Positions 18,566 through 27,119 are shown, counted from the first letter of the stretch. The stretch: 64,000 bases of DNA from Bacteroidota bacterium (GCA_020162035.1 JAIUNM010000004.1:124001-188000); one strand, 5' to 3'. The notes: generated by a model not told the origin, from the sequence alone. Numbers and translations are program-made.

Positions 18566-19420
18566 ATGCTTAGTAAATACCTTTCTTTAATAAAATTTAG
18601 TCATACAATATTTGCATTACCATTTGCTTTAATTGGCTTTTTTATAGCCATACACACAAACCAAGCTAAATTTAATTTACAAACGTTTATTTATGTTTTA
18701 TTATGCATGGTGTTTGCGCGCAGTGCAGCTATGGCCTTTAATAGATATATAGATAGAGCTTTTGATATAAAAAATGAACGTACTGCAATAAGAGAAATTC
18801 CATCGGGTAAAATAAAAGCATCATCAGCTTTATTATTTACAATATTTTGCGCTGTGGCATTTATAATTACTACTTATTTTATTAATAAATTATGCTTTTA
18901 TTTAAGCCCTGTTGCTTTAATTGTAATATTGGGCTATAGCTACACCAAACGATTTACGCCATTATGCCATTTAATATTAGGTATTGGATTGTCTTTAGCT
19001 CCAATTGGTGCATATATAGCATTAACCCAACAATTTGCAATTTTACCTATATTGTTTAGTTGTATTGTGTTTTTATGGGTAAGTGGTTTTGATATAATTT
19101 ATGCTTTACAAGATGAAGATTTTGATAGAAAAAATAATTTAAACTCAATACCTGTTTTATTAGGAACAAAAAATGCTCTTTTAGTTTCAAGGGTATTACA
19201 CATTTTGTGTGCTTGTGTAGTTGTAATTGCATTTGCTATTGGACAATTTAGCTGGTTATACCAAATTGGGGGTTTAGTTTTTATTGGGTTATTGTATTAC
19301 CAACATCAAATAGTTAAACCAAATGATTTATCTAAAGTTAACATAGCATTTGCTACAACTAACGGAATTGCAAGTGTAATATTTTGCATTTTTGTTTGTG
19401 CTGATATTTTTTTATTGTAA
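18566..19420 (+). CDS. UbiA-superfamily polyprenyltransferase (MqnP/UbiA-like)
   Basis: 284 residues, polytopic. The first prenyl-diphosphate/Mg motif is NRYIDRAFD (59-67) and the second DEDFDRKNN (about 185-193). Both fit the UbiA family, which transfers polyprenyl chains onto aromatic acceptors in the inner membrane. The sequence ARSAAMAFNRYIDR followed by ERTAIREIPSGKI is, from memory, typical of the UbiA-like group linked to the futalosine menaquinone route (MqnP). 4-hydroxybenzoate is unlikely as acceptor in a menaquinone-using phylum. No other menaquinone gene is nearby, so the pathway is inferred. Confidence 0.85.
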   Translation: MLSKYLSLIKFSHTIFALPFALIGFFIAIHTNQAKFNLQTFIYVLLCMVFARSAAMAFNRYIDRAFDIKNERTAIREIPSGKIKASSALLFTIFCAVAFIITTYFINKLCFYLSPVALIVILGYSYTKRFTPLCHLILGIGLSLAPIGAYIALTQQFAILPILFSCIVFLWVSGFDIIYALQDEDFDRKNNLNSIPVLLGTKNALLVSRVLHILCACVVVIAFAIGQFSWLYQIGGLVFIGLLYYQHQIVKPNDLSKVNIAFATTNGIASVIFCIFVCADIFLL

Positions 19421-19465
19421 TTTTTATTAAATTAGTTTATAAATCAAAACTAAAAATTTTTAATA

Positions 19466-20410
19466 ATGAACAATTTTATTTTGTTTGAAAGCTTTTTTAG
19501 TTCAACAATATTACCTGTAATATTAATTTTTATTGGTGCAGTTGCACTAATATTAGCCATTTGTAAAACAAAACAAATTTTAATTATTATAAAAGACACT
19601 ATCCACTTAGGAAGATGGAAAATTTTATTACTTTTTATGATAATTTTTTTATTAGGCTATGCTTTTATAATTGTAAGTTACATTTTTCATTTAAAATTAT
19701 ACAACAATATATTAATTGGATTAATTTTTTTACTTGGAGCAGTATTTGTTTATTTAGTAGTAAAAATGGGATATAACACAATTTCTGAATTAAAAAAAAC
19801 GCTTTTAAGTAAAGAAGAAAAAGAAGTTATGTTACAAGAACTTCATCATCGAGTTAAAAACAATATGCAAATTATTATAAGCTTAATGCGTTTGCAAAAC
19901 GATAAAATAAATGATGTAGATTTAAAACAAACATTTATTGAATGCGAAAATAGAATTCAATCAATGGCACTAGTACACCAATGTTTATATAAATCTAAAG
20001 ATATTTCAACTGTTGATTTATCTATTTATATAAACGATTTAGTTAAATATATTTTTTCAGGGCAATCTCAAATTAAATTCAACTTAAATATTGAAAAAAT
20101 TAATTTAACGTTAGATAAAACTATTCCACTAGGAATTGTAATAAACGAAATACTAACTAATTCTCTTAAGCATGCATTTAACAACTTACAAAACGGAGAA
20201 GTTTATTTATCTCTTTCTAAAATTGAAAAAGGTAAACACTCCTTAATAATAACAGATAATGGAAAAGGATTTGATACCAACTTAAATATTAAATCCGAAA
20301 ATAATTCAATTGGTTTAGAATTAATAAAAAATTTAATTGAACAAATAGATGGTGAAATTGAACTTACTTCTCAAATTAAAAAAGGGACAAGTTTTAAAAT
20401 AACATTTTAA
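19466..20410 (+). CDS. Membrane sensor histidine kinase, HisKA_2 type
   Basis: 314 residues. Three hydrophobic segments (about 14-33, 52-72 and 82-100) make a membrane sensor without a large extracellular domain. The dimerisation/phosphoacceptor motif ELHHRVKNNMQIIISLMRLQ places the phospho-histidine at H128. This is the HisKA_2 class rather than the classical HisKA. The HATPase domain shows the N box GIVINEILTNSLKHAF and DNGKGFD. No response regulator is adjacent, so it is an orphan kinase. It starts 45 bp after the prenyltransferase gene and may be transcribed with it. Confidence 0.88.
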   Translation: MNNFILFESFFSSTILPVILIFIGAVALILAICKTKQILIIIKDTIHLGRWKILLLFMIIFLLGYAFIIVSYIFHLKLYNNILIGLIFLLGAVFVYLVVKMGYNTISELKKTLLSKEEKEVMLQELHHRVKNNMQIIISLMRLQNDKINDVDLKQTFIECENRIQSMALVHQCLYKSKDISTVDLSIYINDLVKYIFSGQSQIKFNLNIEKINLTLDKTIPLGIVINEILTNSLKHAFNNLQNGEVYLSLSKIEKGKHSLIITDNGKGFDTNLNIKSENNSIGLELIKNLIEQIDGEIELTSQIKKGTSFKITF

Positions 20411-20478
20411 TAATTTTTTTAGGGTTTTAAAATACTAACAACTCAATAAAATTGAATGCCTCAATAACTACAAAATTA

Positions 20479-21636
20479 CTATCCTTTAAACAAACAGTTT
20501 TGAATGTATGTTATATTTTGTAAAATTTGTTCTAAATTCTGTTTATTAAAATAATAATTATACCAATCTTGCTCACTTAAATTTGTATTTAATAAAAAGT
20601 TTTGGTTATTAATTTTTATATCAATTGGTTTTAATTTTGCATATAACTTATCTATACCTAATAGTTTAATTTCTGTTAATTGATTTTCGGATTCTGTTTC
20701 AAAAATTGAAATGTTTTTTAATTCATGCCAAGTTTCTGAGTTATTATATTTTATATCGTTTGTATGTTTTTTTAGAAATTCTGATTTTATTTCTTCTAAA
20801 TTTTTATAAATACTTAAAGCGTTTTTTAATGAATTTAATTGCAAACTATCGTTTGCAATTAAATTCATTTTATTTTCAGCAACTTGTTTATTAAGTTCTA
20901 ATAAGTTTGTTGTGTTAACATTTGTGTGATTAGCTTCGGTATTTACTCCACGCATTGCTTTTACATTAATTAAAGCCAATAATAGTGCGCAAGCTAAAAT
21001 TAAAATTACACTTGTAATTATTGTTTGTTGTTTTGTTTCTTCATTTTTAATACCATTTAAATAAAACATAGGCACAAATACAAAAAACAAAACAATTATG
21101 CTTGTTAAGCCCATAATGTTTGCTCCTGGCCAATGCATCATTTTAAACAATATACTTAAAGTTAAAAGCGAGCCGCAAATGGTGCTTATAAAATAAGTTA
21201 ACTTATTATTTAAAGATTTATTTTGCTTTACTTTAATAGCAAAAACCATAGGTAAAAAAAACAAGCTAAAAATAGAAAATCCTAAAATTAATGTTGCTCC
21301 AGCTCCGGGTAGCCATAAAAACTTTAATACAATCCCTGAAATTGAAAATAGTACAGCTAATAACCCGCTTATATTCATTATTTTTTTCATAGTGTAATAA
21401 TTTTTAAAATTTATTAATAGGTGAGTTTCTTCTTCTATTTCAAACAAATTTTTTTTATAAAAACTAGATATTGTTTGTAAATAAAATTCTTCAAAGTCAC
21501 CATTTTCTTTGAAGTTTCGTTCAATTATACAACAAACATGGTCAACGAGGTTATACTGCAGATCCTCATTTTTAATGCCACGTGCACTTATGTCATTAAA
21601 AATATAATCAACCTGTTTATCGCTTAATTGATACAT
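20479..21636 (-). CDS. PadR-associated membrane protein with two GldL-like hairpins
   Basis: 385 residues. An N-terminal soluble domain (1-80; SDKQVDYIFNDISARGIKNE) resembles the small domains that accompany PadR regulators. Two transmembrane hairpins follow: about 86-133 containing VLKFLWLPGAGATL, and about 148-194 containing LFKMMHWPGANIMG. The second matches the GldL motif LFKIMHWPGASVM found at 37326-38126. Neither hairpin has a glutamate at the place of the proton-conducting residue of GldL. A fifth membrane segment (about 206-225) leads to a C-terminal helical region of about 160 residues, probably periplasmic. The gene stands 6 bp behind the PadR gene, so it is probably under its control. 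Function unknown. Confidence 0.8.
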   Translation of the reverse strand: MYQLSDKQVDYIFNDISARGIKNEDLQYNLVDHVCCIIERNFKENGDFEEFYLQTISSFYKKNLFEIEEETHLLINFKNYYTMKKIMNISGLLAVLFSISGIVLKFLWLPGAGATLILGFSIFSLFFLPMVFAIKVKQNKSLNNKLTYFISTICGSLLTLSILFKMMHWPGANIMGLTSIIVLFFVFVPMFYLNGIKNEETKQQTIITSVILILACALLLALINVKAMRGVNTEANHTNVNTTNLLELNKQVAENKMNLIANDSLQLNSLKNALSIYKNLEEIKSEFLKKHTNDIKYNNSETWHELKNISIFETESENQLTEIKLLGIDKLYAKLKPIDIKINNQNFLLNTNLSEQDWYNYYFNKQNLEQILQNITYIQNCLFKG

Positions 21637-21642
21637 TTTTAT

Positions 21643-21981
21643 TTATGCTTTTTTTGTTTCGATTTGAAGTATTAATTTCATTGTAGAAACAAATTCAGCA
21701 AATTCATTTATTTTTTCTAAAACTTTATTTTGTCCGGTAGGAGTTAATGAATAATATTTTCTAACTCGTTTACCTATAAATTCTGTTTCGGTTGTTAAAA
21801 AACCTTCTGCTTCTAATGCATGTAATGCAGGATAAAGAGCTCCTTCGGTTAACTGTATTTTGTTTGATGAAATCTCTTTTACTTTTTGTGTAATTTCATA
21901 ACCATACATTTTACCATGCTCTTTTAATTGTTGCATTACAATAGTTTTTAATGAGCCTTTTAATAATTCTGATGAATACAT
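21643..21981 (-). CDS. PadR-family transcriptional regulator
   Basis: 112 residues from ATG 21981. An upstream in-frame ATG at 21996 would lie in a -7 element and a palindrome, so I prefer the second start. A winged helix is visible in LKEHGKMYGYEITQKVKEIS and TEGALYPALHALEAEGFL, the standard PadR DNA-binding core, followed by GKRVRKYYSLTPTGQ (wing) and a C-terminal dimerisation helix. PadR proteins of this short type usually repress their own operon and the next membrane-protein gene, which here is the GldL-like protein at 20479-21636. Confidence 0.9.
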   Translation of the reverse strand: MYSSELLKGSLKTIVMQQLKEHGKMYGYEITQKVKEISSNKIQLTEGALYPALHALEAEGFLTTETEFIGKRVRKYYSLTPTGQNKVLEKINEFAEFVSTMKLILQIETKKA

Positions 21982-21985
21982 AATA

Positions 21986-21993
21986 CAAATATA
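21986..21993 (-). promoter_or_regulatory. Candidate -7 element (TATATTTG) of the padR operon
   Basis: TATATTTG on the minus strand, 4 nt before the preferred ATG at 21981. It overlaps the left edge of the palindrome at 21991-22011, so a bound regulator would cover the promoter. Confidence 0.5.
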
Positions 21994-22011
21994 CATAATA
22001 TTCTTATGTAT
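21991..22011. promoter_or_regulatory. Palindrome, likely PadR operator
   Basis: ATACATAA (21991-21998), 5-nt spacer, TTATGTAT (22004-22011): perfect 8-bp arms. PadR operators are known to be palindromes with ATGT/ACAT cores. The position across the -7 element fits autorepression. Confidence 0.5.
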
Positions 22012-22024
22012 TTAATAATTATAT

Positions 22025-22049
22025 ATCAAATAGTTATTAAGTATTTGAT
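22025..22049. promoter_or_regulatory. Second palindrome in the padR/DUF1569 intergenic region
   Basis: ATCAAATA (22025-22032), 9-nt spacer, TATTTGAT (22042-22049): perfect 8-bp arms. It lies between the padR and DUF1569 genes and could be a second regulator site or a site for a different protein. Confidence 0.35.
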
Positions 22050-22099
22050 TATCATATAATTAAAATATATGTTATATTACACTTTAAATAATAAATAAG

Positions 22100-22107
22100 T
22101 AAATTTG
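22100..22107 (+). promoter_or_regulatory. Candidate -7 element (TAAATTTG) of the DUF1569 gene
   Basis: Matches TAnnTTTG, 12 nt before the ATG at 22120. No -33 element is evident. Confidence 0.35.
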
Positions 22108-22119
22108 TGATAAAAATTT

Positions 22120-22575
22120 ATGATTTTAAACGTATTTGAAAATAGCACAACACAAAAATTAATAGAACGCATTAACAATTTATCAAACGAAAGTAAAGCA
22201 AAATGGGGTAAAATGAATGTAGCACAAATGTTAGCTCATTGTAATGTTACCTATGAAATGCTTTATGAAAATAAACATAAAGCGCCTAGTTTTTTTATTA
22301 AATTAATTTTAAAGTTTTTTGTAAAAAAACATGTAGTTAATGATGTTTACTATAAACCAAATACTGCAACTGCTCCTGCATTTATAATTGCTAACGAAAG
22401 AGAATTTACGATTGAAAAAGAAAGATTAATAAATTATATTATTAAAACTCAGCAATTAGGTGCTAATTATTTTGAAGGTAAAGAATCGTTATCATTTGGG
22501 GCATTAACTGCTAACGAATGGAATAATTTATTTTATAAACATTTAGATCATCACTTCAAACAATTTGGAGTTTAA
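22120..22575 (+). CDS. DUF1569 (DinB-like) protein
   Basis: 151 residues. The sequence WGKMNVAQMLAHCNVTYEM near the N-terminus and LFYKHLDHHFKQFGV at the end are the hallmarks of DUF1569, a DinB-like four-helix bundle. The conserved histidines (H45 and the C-terminal H-x-x-H-H) could bind a metal. No enzymatic role is established that I know of. It is divergent from padR and shares its 138-bp upstream region. Confidence 0.8.
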   Translation: MILNVFENSTTQKLIERINNLSNESKAKWGKMNVAQMLAHCNVTYEMLYENKHKAPSFFIKLILKFFVKKHVVNDVYYKPNTATAPAFIIANEREFTIEKERLINYIIKTQQLGANYFEGKESLSFGALTANEWNNLFYKHLDHHFKQFGV

Positions 22576-22632
22576 AGTTAACGCGGTGTAAAAAATGTTT
22601 GCATTGATGTTACTTTTATAGTGTAATTAATT

Positions 22633-23985
22633 ATGATAAGTGTAAACATTAAATACAAATTATCTTTATTACTCTTTATTTTTATAATTGTATTTACTTT
22701 TGATAGGCACGAAAGATACGAAATTACAACAAACCCTAGCTTAGGTCCGTTTGAATATGATGTTGGCGAATATTATTCTTTTTTACCTAAATATTTTTAT
22801 GGTGATGAGCAAAGCATTGCAAACAATTTTTTAAATAATAAAAGAACAATTGGTATGGCCATAATGTATTTTCCTGCATTTATTGTTGGAGATGTTATTG
22901 CCAGAACTACAGGAGAAAGAATTGATGGATATTCTCCACCCTATCAATCATCAGTTAGATGGGGAAGTATTATAATTGTAATTTTTGGCCTTTTAATTTG
23001 TAGGCAAAATTTATTAAGATTTTTTAGTGATAAAGTTACATTGTTAACTTTAGTTGTTATATTTTTTGGTACAAATTTGTTTTATTATACCTATTGTACT
23101 GGAGAAATGCCTCATGGCTATTTATTTTTTTTATATTCAACTTTTATCTATTATTGTTTTAAATGGTTAATTGATAAAAAGAAAAATTCTATTTTCATTT
23201 TAAGTATTATTGCTTCGCTTATTATACTTATACGCCCAACAGATTTTTTAATTTTATTATTTCCATTATTATTTAAAGTAAATAGTTTTAAAGAGCTTAA
23301 AGAAAGACTTATTTATTTAACAAGCGCTAAACTTAATTTTTTTATATCTGTAATTATATTTCTTATACCTTGGTTAATTCAAGTTTATTTTTGGAAAAAA
23401 TACAACGGTAATTATTTTTTTTACTCTTATGGCAAAGAAAGATTTTATTTTAACGATCCTCAAATTTTTAATTTTTTACTAAGCTTTAAAAAAGGGTGGT
23501 TAATTTATACCCCTATTATGGTTTTTAGTTTAATTGGTATTATTTTAAGCAGTAAGTATTTTAAACAAATGTTTTATTTTTTATTAATTTTTAATATTTT
23601 AAATATTTATATTCTATCATCTTGGTGGGATTGGGGGTATGGCGGCACTTTTGGAAATAGGGCTTTAATACAATCGTATTCTATTTTAATATTTCCTCTT
23701 GCTTTATTTATAAAACAAATTAGTTTAGTTTTTAAAAGTAAAAAAATGGTAAATCAAATTTTGTTTTTATGTGGTTTAATTGTTTTATGGTTTTGTATTA
23801 AACTAAATTTATTTCAAACCTGGCAATCAAAATACCATATAATACATTGGAGCGGAATGACAAAAGAGGCATATAAATATGTTTTTTTAAAAGAAACTTT
23901 AACAAAACAAGAATCAGAATATTTATACAAATACTTAATTAAGCCACCAAACTCTATCAATATGCAAAATGGAATTAGAGATTAA
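22633..23985 (+). CDS. Polytopic membrane protein, GT-C glycosyltransferase-like
   Basis: 450 residues with about ten hydrophobic segments. Between the first and second lies an extracytoplasmic loop with EYDVGEYYSFLPKYFYGDEQ, the acidic position being reminiscent of the first-loop Asp/Glu of GT-C glycosyltransferases. Later stretches EMPHGYLFFLYS, RPTDFLILLFP and SSWWDWGYGGTFGNR occur in Bacteroidota proteins annotated as membrane glycosyltransferases. This suggests transfer of a lipid-linked sugar at the outer face of the inner membrane, but the substrate is unknown. It stands alone; terminator 24181-24209 lies 200 bp downstream. Confidence 0.6.
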   Translation: MISVNIKYKLSLLLFIFIIVFTFDRHERYEITTNPSLGPFEYDVGEYYSFLPKYFYGDEQSIANNFLNNKRTIGMAIMYFPAFIVGDVIARTTGERIDGYSPPYQSSVRWGSIIIVIFGLLICRQNLLRFFSDKVTLLTLVVIFFGTNLFYYTYCTGEMPHGYLFFLYSTFIYYCFKWLIDKKKNSIFILSIIASLIILIRPTDFLILLFPLLFKVNSFKELKERLIYLTSAKLNFFISVIIFLIPWLIQVYFWKKYNGNYFFYSYGKERFYFNDPQIFNFLLSFKKGWLIYTPIMVFSLIGIILSSKYFKQMFYFLLIFNILNIYILSSWWDWGYGGTFGNRALIQSYSILIFPLALFIKQISLVFKSKKMVNQILFLCGLIVLWFCIKLNLFQTWQSKYHIIHWSGMTKEAYKYVFLKETLTKQESEYLYKYLIKPPNSINMQNGIRD

Positions 23986-24180
23986 TCAAATAATTAAAAT
24001 CAAAACTAATTAGGTTACATGTTTAAAATATTAGGCAATCTTATTTAATATTTTATGAGATTGTAAAATAAATTAACATTCAAAACTTTAGAAAAATTTT
24101 AGAAGATAGTCTAACTAATAATTTAATTTATAAATGATTCAATTTTACAAACTAATATACCTTAACAAATTTAGTTAAAT

Positions 24181-24209
24181 AAAAAAACCGGTTAAAAACC
24201 GGTTTTTTT
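24181..24209. terminator. Bidirectional terminator after the cytochrome oxidase cluster
   Basis: AACCGGTT (24186-24193), loop AAA, AACCGGTT (24197-24204), extended by an A-run on the left and a T-run on the right. It abuts the stop of the subunit IV gene and faces the convergent gene ending at 23985. Confidence 0.85.
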
Positions 24210-24211
24210 AT

Positions 24212-24679
24212 TTAGTGATGAGCTTCTTCGTGTGATTCGCTACTGCCGTGTTGTTCTCCACCGTTTGCTTTTTTATGAGCTAATTGATCTTCTATTGGAA
24301 TTTGTTTTGTACGTGTGTAATTTTCTTTAACTCCAGAGTAAGTACCTTCGGTTAACAAGATAAAAACAGCGTAAATCATAAATATTGCATAAGGCAATAA
24401 TACAACATATTTAAAAAACTTAACTTCATGACCCAAGTGCATAAACCATAATACAATTGCAGCAGCTTTAACTAAGGTAAGTCCAATAAATAATACTTTT
24501 AAACCTAATGTACCGCTCCAGCCTTTGCTTGGTGCCATAAAACCAATAATTAATTCAACTACAGTAATTGCAAGCATTATCCAAAACACATTCCATAATG
24601 TTCTGCGAGCTTTTTTACCATAAGTTTCATCATGGTTGCTCATTTTTTCATATTCAGGGTAGTTATCGTGAAATTCCAT
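24212..24679 (-). CDS. Cytochrome c oxidase subunit IV (CyoD/CtaF-like)
   Basis: 155 residues with three hydrophobic segments (about 28-46, 62-82 and 88-110) and a histidine-rich tail (EQHGSSESHEEAHH). The central WFMHLGHEVKFFKYVVLLP is typical of the small prokaryotic subunit IV that stabilises haem-copper oxidases. Last gene of the cyoE/ctaB, coxC, coxC, subunit IV operon, directly before a terminator. The usual downstream neighbours SCO1 and DUF420 are not present here. Confidence 0.85.
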   Translation of the reverse strand: MEFHDNYPEYEKMSNHDETYGKKARRTLWNVFWIMLAITVVELIIGFMAPSKGWSGTLGLKVLFIGLTLVKAAAIVLWFMHLGHEVKFFKYVVLLPYAIFMIYAVFILLTEGTYSGVKENYTRTKQIPIEDQLAHKKANGGEQHGSSESHEEAHH

Positions 24680-24706
24680 AAAATTATTTTTAAGTTATTT
24701 TTAAAA

Positions 24707-25441
24707 TTATAATAAGTAAAAGAAGGTAAATACAAATACCCAAACTAAATCTACAAAGTGCCAATATAAACCTACTTTTTCAACCATTTCGTAATGGCCA
24801 CGTTTTTCGTAAGTTCCTTTAAGTACATTCATAAAAATAATAAAGTTTATTACTACACCACTAAACACGTGCGTTCCGTGAAAACCAGTTATAAAGAAAA
24901 AGAAATTAGCAAATTGAGGCACATCATAATTCCCATATTCATTAACAGTCATATTTGCACCATGCACAACTTGTCTAACATAGGTACCAGTTTCTCTGTC
25001 AAATACATCTCTTAAACTTCCAACATCAGTTCCATGAATAAAATGATACCACTCCCAAGCTTGAGATCCAACGAACGTTGCCCCACCTACAATGGTCCAA
25101 AACATCCAAACTGTTACTCCTCTTTTATCCATTCTATGCCCTGCTTCAACAGCTAATACCATTGTAACAGAAGACATAATTAAAATAAAAGTCATTAAAC
25201 CCACATAAGCTAGTGGTAAATGTTGTTCTACAAAAGGAAAGTGTGTAAATACTTCTTCTGCTTTTGGCCACTGGTCTGCATATTTATGGCGAGCAAAACC
25301 ATATGCAGTAAGTAAACCGCCAAAAGTTAAGGCATCTGAAATAAGGAAAAACCACATCATCATTTTTCCGTAGCTTATTCTAAAAGGAGACTGACCGCCG
25401 CCCCAAGAGTCTTTAGTATCTATTTCTGCTGAATGACTCAT
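24707..25441 (-). CDS. Cytochrome c oxidase subunit III
   Basis: 244 residues with about five to six membrane helices. The signature FFITGFHGTHVFSGVVINF and the C-terminal VEKVGLYWHFVDLVWVFVF are diagnostic of subunit III of haem-copper oxidases. The long loop with EWYHFIHGTDVGSLRDVFD occurs in the Bacteroidota form. It works in the inner membrane with subunits I and II, which are not in this window. 36 bp behind a second, shorter subunit III gene. Confidence 0.93.
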   Translation of the reverse strand: MSHSAEIDTKDSWGGGQSPFRISYGKMMMWFFLISDALTFGGLLTAYGFARHKYADQWPKAEEVFTHFPFVEQHLPLAYVGLMTFILIMSSVTMVLAVEAGHRMDKRGVTVWMFWTIVGGATFVGSQAWEWYHFIHGTDVGSLRDVFDRETGTYVRQVVHGANMTVNEYGNYDVPQFANFFFFITGFHGTHVFSGVVINFIIFMNVLKGTYEKRGHYEMVEKVGLYWHFVDLVWVFVFTFFYLL

Positions 25442-25477
25442 AATATAAAAGTTAAATAAAATAAATTTTGTGCAATA

Positions 25478-26095
25478 TTAACGATAAAAATATAAAAATA
25501 AAAATAAATATACCCAAAGTAAGTCTAAAAAATGCCAATAAATTGCAGTTAGCTCAATTCCAATGAAATCGGAAGATGAATATTTTTTCAACATACATTT
25601 TGTTAATGAAACACTCAAGGCTATTAAACCTCCAATCATATGGCACAAATGTAAAAATGCAATTATGTATAAAAACGAGCCTGAAGCGTTACTTTTACTA
25701 CCAAAAAAATAAATTCCTTGTGCAGTTAACTCTTTCCAGGCTTGAATTTGAGTGAAAAAAAATCCAATTCCAAGGATTAAAGTAATTAAAAGCGATAGTG
25801 AAGTTAATTTTAAATTATCTTTTTTTATTGCTTGTTGAGCCATATACATTGTTATACTTGACGTAATTATTATTGCCGTACTTATAAAAACGATATTTGG
25901 TAATTGAAATACAAGCCAATTACCATTATCTGCTCTAACAACATAAGCACTGGTTAAACCAGCAAAAAGCATTATTATACTAACAATCCCAATCCACAAT
26001 AAAGGCTTGGCTGTTTTTTGATGGACTAGTTTTAATTCAGCTTTTCGTTCTTGCTTACTAATTTTTTTTGATGTTACATTAATGTCTTGTTCCAT
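25478..26095 (-). CDS. Second cytochrome c oxidase subunit III-like protein
   Basis: 205 residues with five predicted helices. The stretches IIAFLHLCHMIGGLIALSVS and GIELTAIYWHFLDLLWVYLF correspond to those of the neighbouring full subunit III, so the two are paralogues. A highly charged cytosolic N-terminus (KKISKQERKAELKLVHQKTA) precedes the first helix. Tandem subunit III genes of unequal length are usual in Bacteroidota oxidase clusters; how the two differ in function is unknown. The upstream cyoE stop and this start are one base apart. Confidence 0.9.
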   Translation of the reverse strand: MEQDINVTSKKISKQERKAELKLVHQKTAKPLLWIGIVSIIMLFAGLTSAYVVRADNGNWLVFQLPNIVFISTAIIITSSITMYMAQQAIKKDNLKLTSLSLLITLILGIGFFFTQIQAWKELTAQGIYFFGSKSNASGSFLYIIAFLHLCHMIGGLIALSVSLTKCMLKKYSSSDFIGIELTAIYWHFLDLLWVYLFLFLYFYR

Positions 26096-26096
26096 T

Positions 26097-27023
26097 TTAT
26101 TGTTTTGTCATGAGTGCTAATTGCACAATTGGTAAATAAATTAGAGTTATAAAAAAAAGTTTTTTTGCTAACTCATCTGTTCCTTTTTTGTAAAATATAT
26201 AGGCCTGAAATAACATGGCTAAACCAGCTAAAATACACGCTATTGCGCTTAACAAGCCTGTAAAATGAAATATAAAAGGTAATAAGCTAACCATTAACAA
26301 AAATACCGTGTAAAGCAATATTTGAAATTGACTGGCTTTATCTTTACCGTATTGGCTTGGTAAAAGATAAAAATCTGCTTTAGCATAATCTTCGCTGTTA
26401 AACCAAGCTAATGTCCAAAAATGAGGAAATTGCCACACAAATTGAATAATAAATAATAATAATCCAAAAAATGTTACATGCCCAAAACCATCGGTAACTG
26501 CAACTGCACCAATTAAAGTTGGTAAAGCGCCAGGAAATGCGCCAACAAAAACCGAAAATGGTGTTATACGTTTTAAAGGAGTATAAACAGCCGCATAAAG
26601 AAGTATTGAAATAAATCCTAAAATGCCAGATAAAGGATTTGTGAAAACCCACAAAATTATTGTTCCAATTACACCAAGTAAAGCACAAAATAAAAAAGCT
26701 TCTTTTCTGGTTATAATTCCTAATGGTAGTGGGCGTTTATTGGTACGTGTCATTAATTTATCTAAATCTTTCTCAATAAACTGGTTAAAACCATTTGCAG
26801 CACTTGTAACAAAAATTCCTCCAATTGTTAAAGCTAAAACTTGTTTCCAATTTATACTTTCAGCAACTGTAAAGTAGGTTACTACAGCACTAAATACAAC
26901 TAACGAACCCAATCTAAACTTAGTTAATTTTAAAAATCCAATTAGTTTATTGTAACTAATATTTTCTTGTGCAATATTTGTTTGAGATGACAATTTTTTT
27001 GCAAATTTAGGGCAAAACTGCAT
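26097..27023 (-). CDS. cyoE: Haem O synthase (protohaem IX farnesyltransferase)
   Basis: 308 residues as drawn, polytopic UbiA-superfamily protein. The first metal/prenyl motif is NGFNQFIEKDLDKLMTRTNK, diagnostic of CyoE/CtaB. It attaches a farnesyl chain to haem B for use in haem-copper oxidases, consistent with the three downstream oxidase genes. The start is not certain: the ATG at 27023 precedes a -7-like TAAATTTG (27009-27002, minus), and a TTG at 26993 would give a 298-residue protein starting SSQTNIAQENIS. Confidence 0.93.
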   Translation of the reverse strand: MQFCPKFAKKLSSQTNIAQENISYNKLIGFLKLTKFRLGSLVVFSAVVTYFTVAESINWKQVLALTIGGIFVTSAANGFNQFIEKDLDKLMTRTNKRPLPLGIITRKEAFLFCALLGVIGTIILWVFTNPLSGILGFISILLYAAVYTPLKRITPFSVFVGAFPGALPTLIGAVAVTDGFGHVTFFGLLLFIIQFVWQFPHFWTLAWFNSEDYAKADFYLLPSQYGKDKASQFQILLYTVFLLMVSLLPFIFHFTGLLSAIACILAGLAMLFQAYIFYKKGTDELAKKLFFITLIYLPIVQLALMTKQ

Positions 27024-27084
27024 ATAAAATGATAAATGGTAATAATTTTGTTATAAAATCATTTTTATTTTTAAAACTTATTTA

Positions 27085-27092
27085 TATTTTTG
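27085..27092 (+). promoter_or_regulatory. Candidate -7 element (TATTTTTG) of the OmpA/TPR lipoprotein gene
   Basis: Matches TAnnTTTG, 27 nt before the ATG at 27120. No -33 at the usual spacing. Confidence 0.35.
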
Positions 27093-27119
27093 AACTCAAA
27101 TAAAAACTAAAATTACACG

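Noticed and set aside
23986..24180. Possible small RNA or ORF in the spacer before the oxidase terminator
   Set aside because: Very AT-rich with stops in all frames and no stem apart from the terminator.
24707..26095. Two subunit III genes as a recent duplication or pseudogene
   Set aside because: Both are intact, diverged, and this tandem arrangement is usual in Bacteroidota oxidase clusters.
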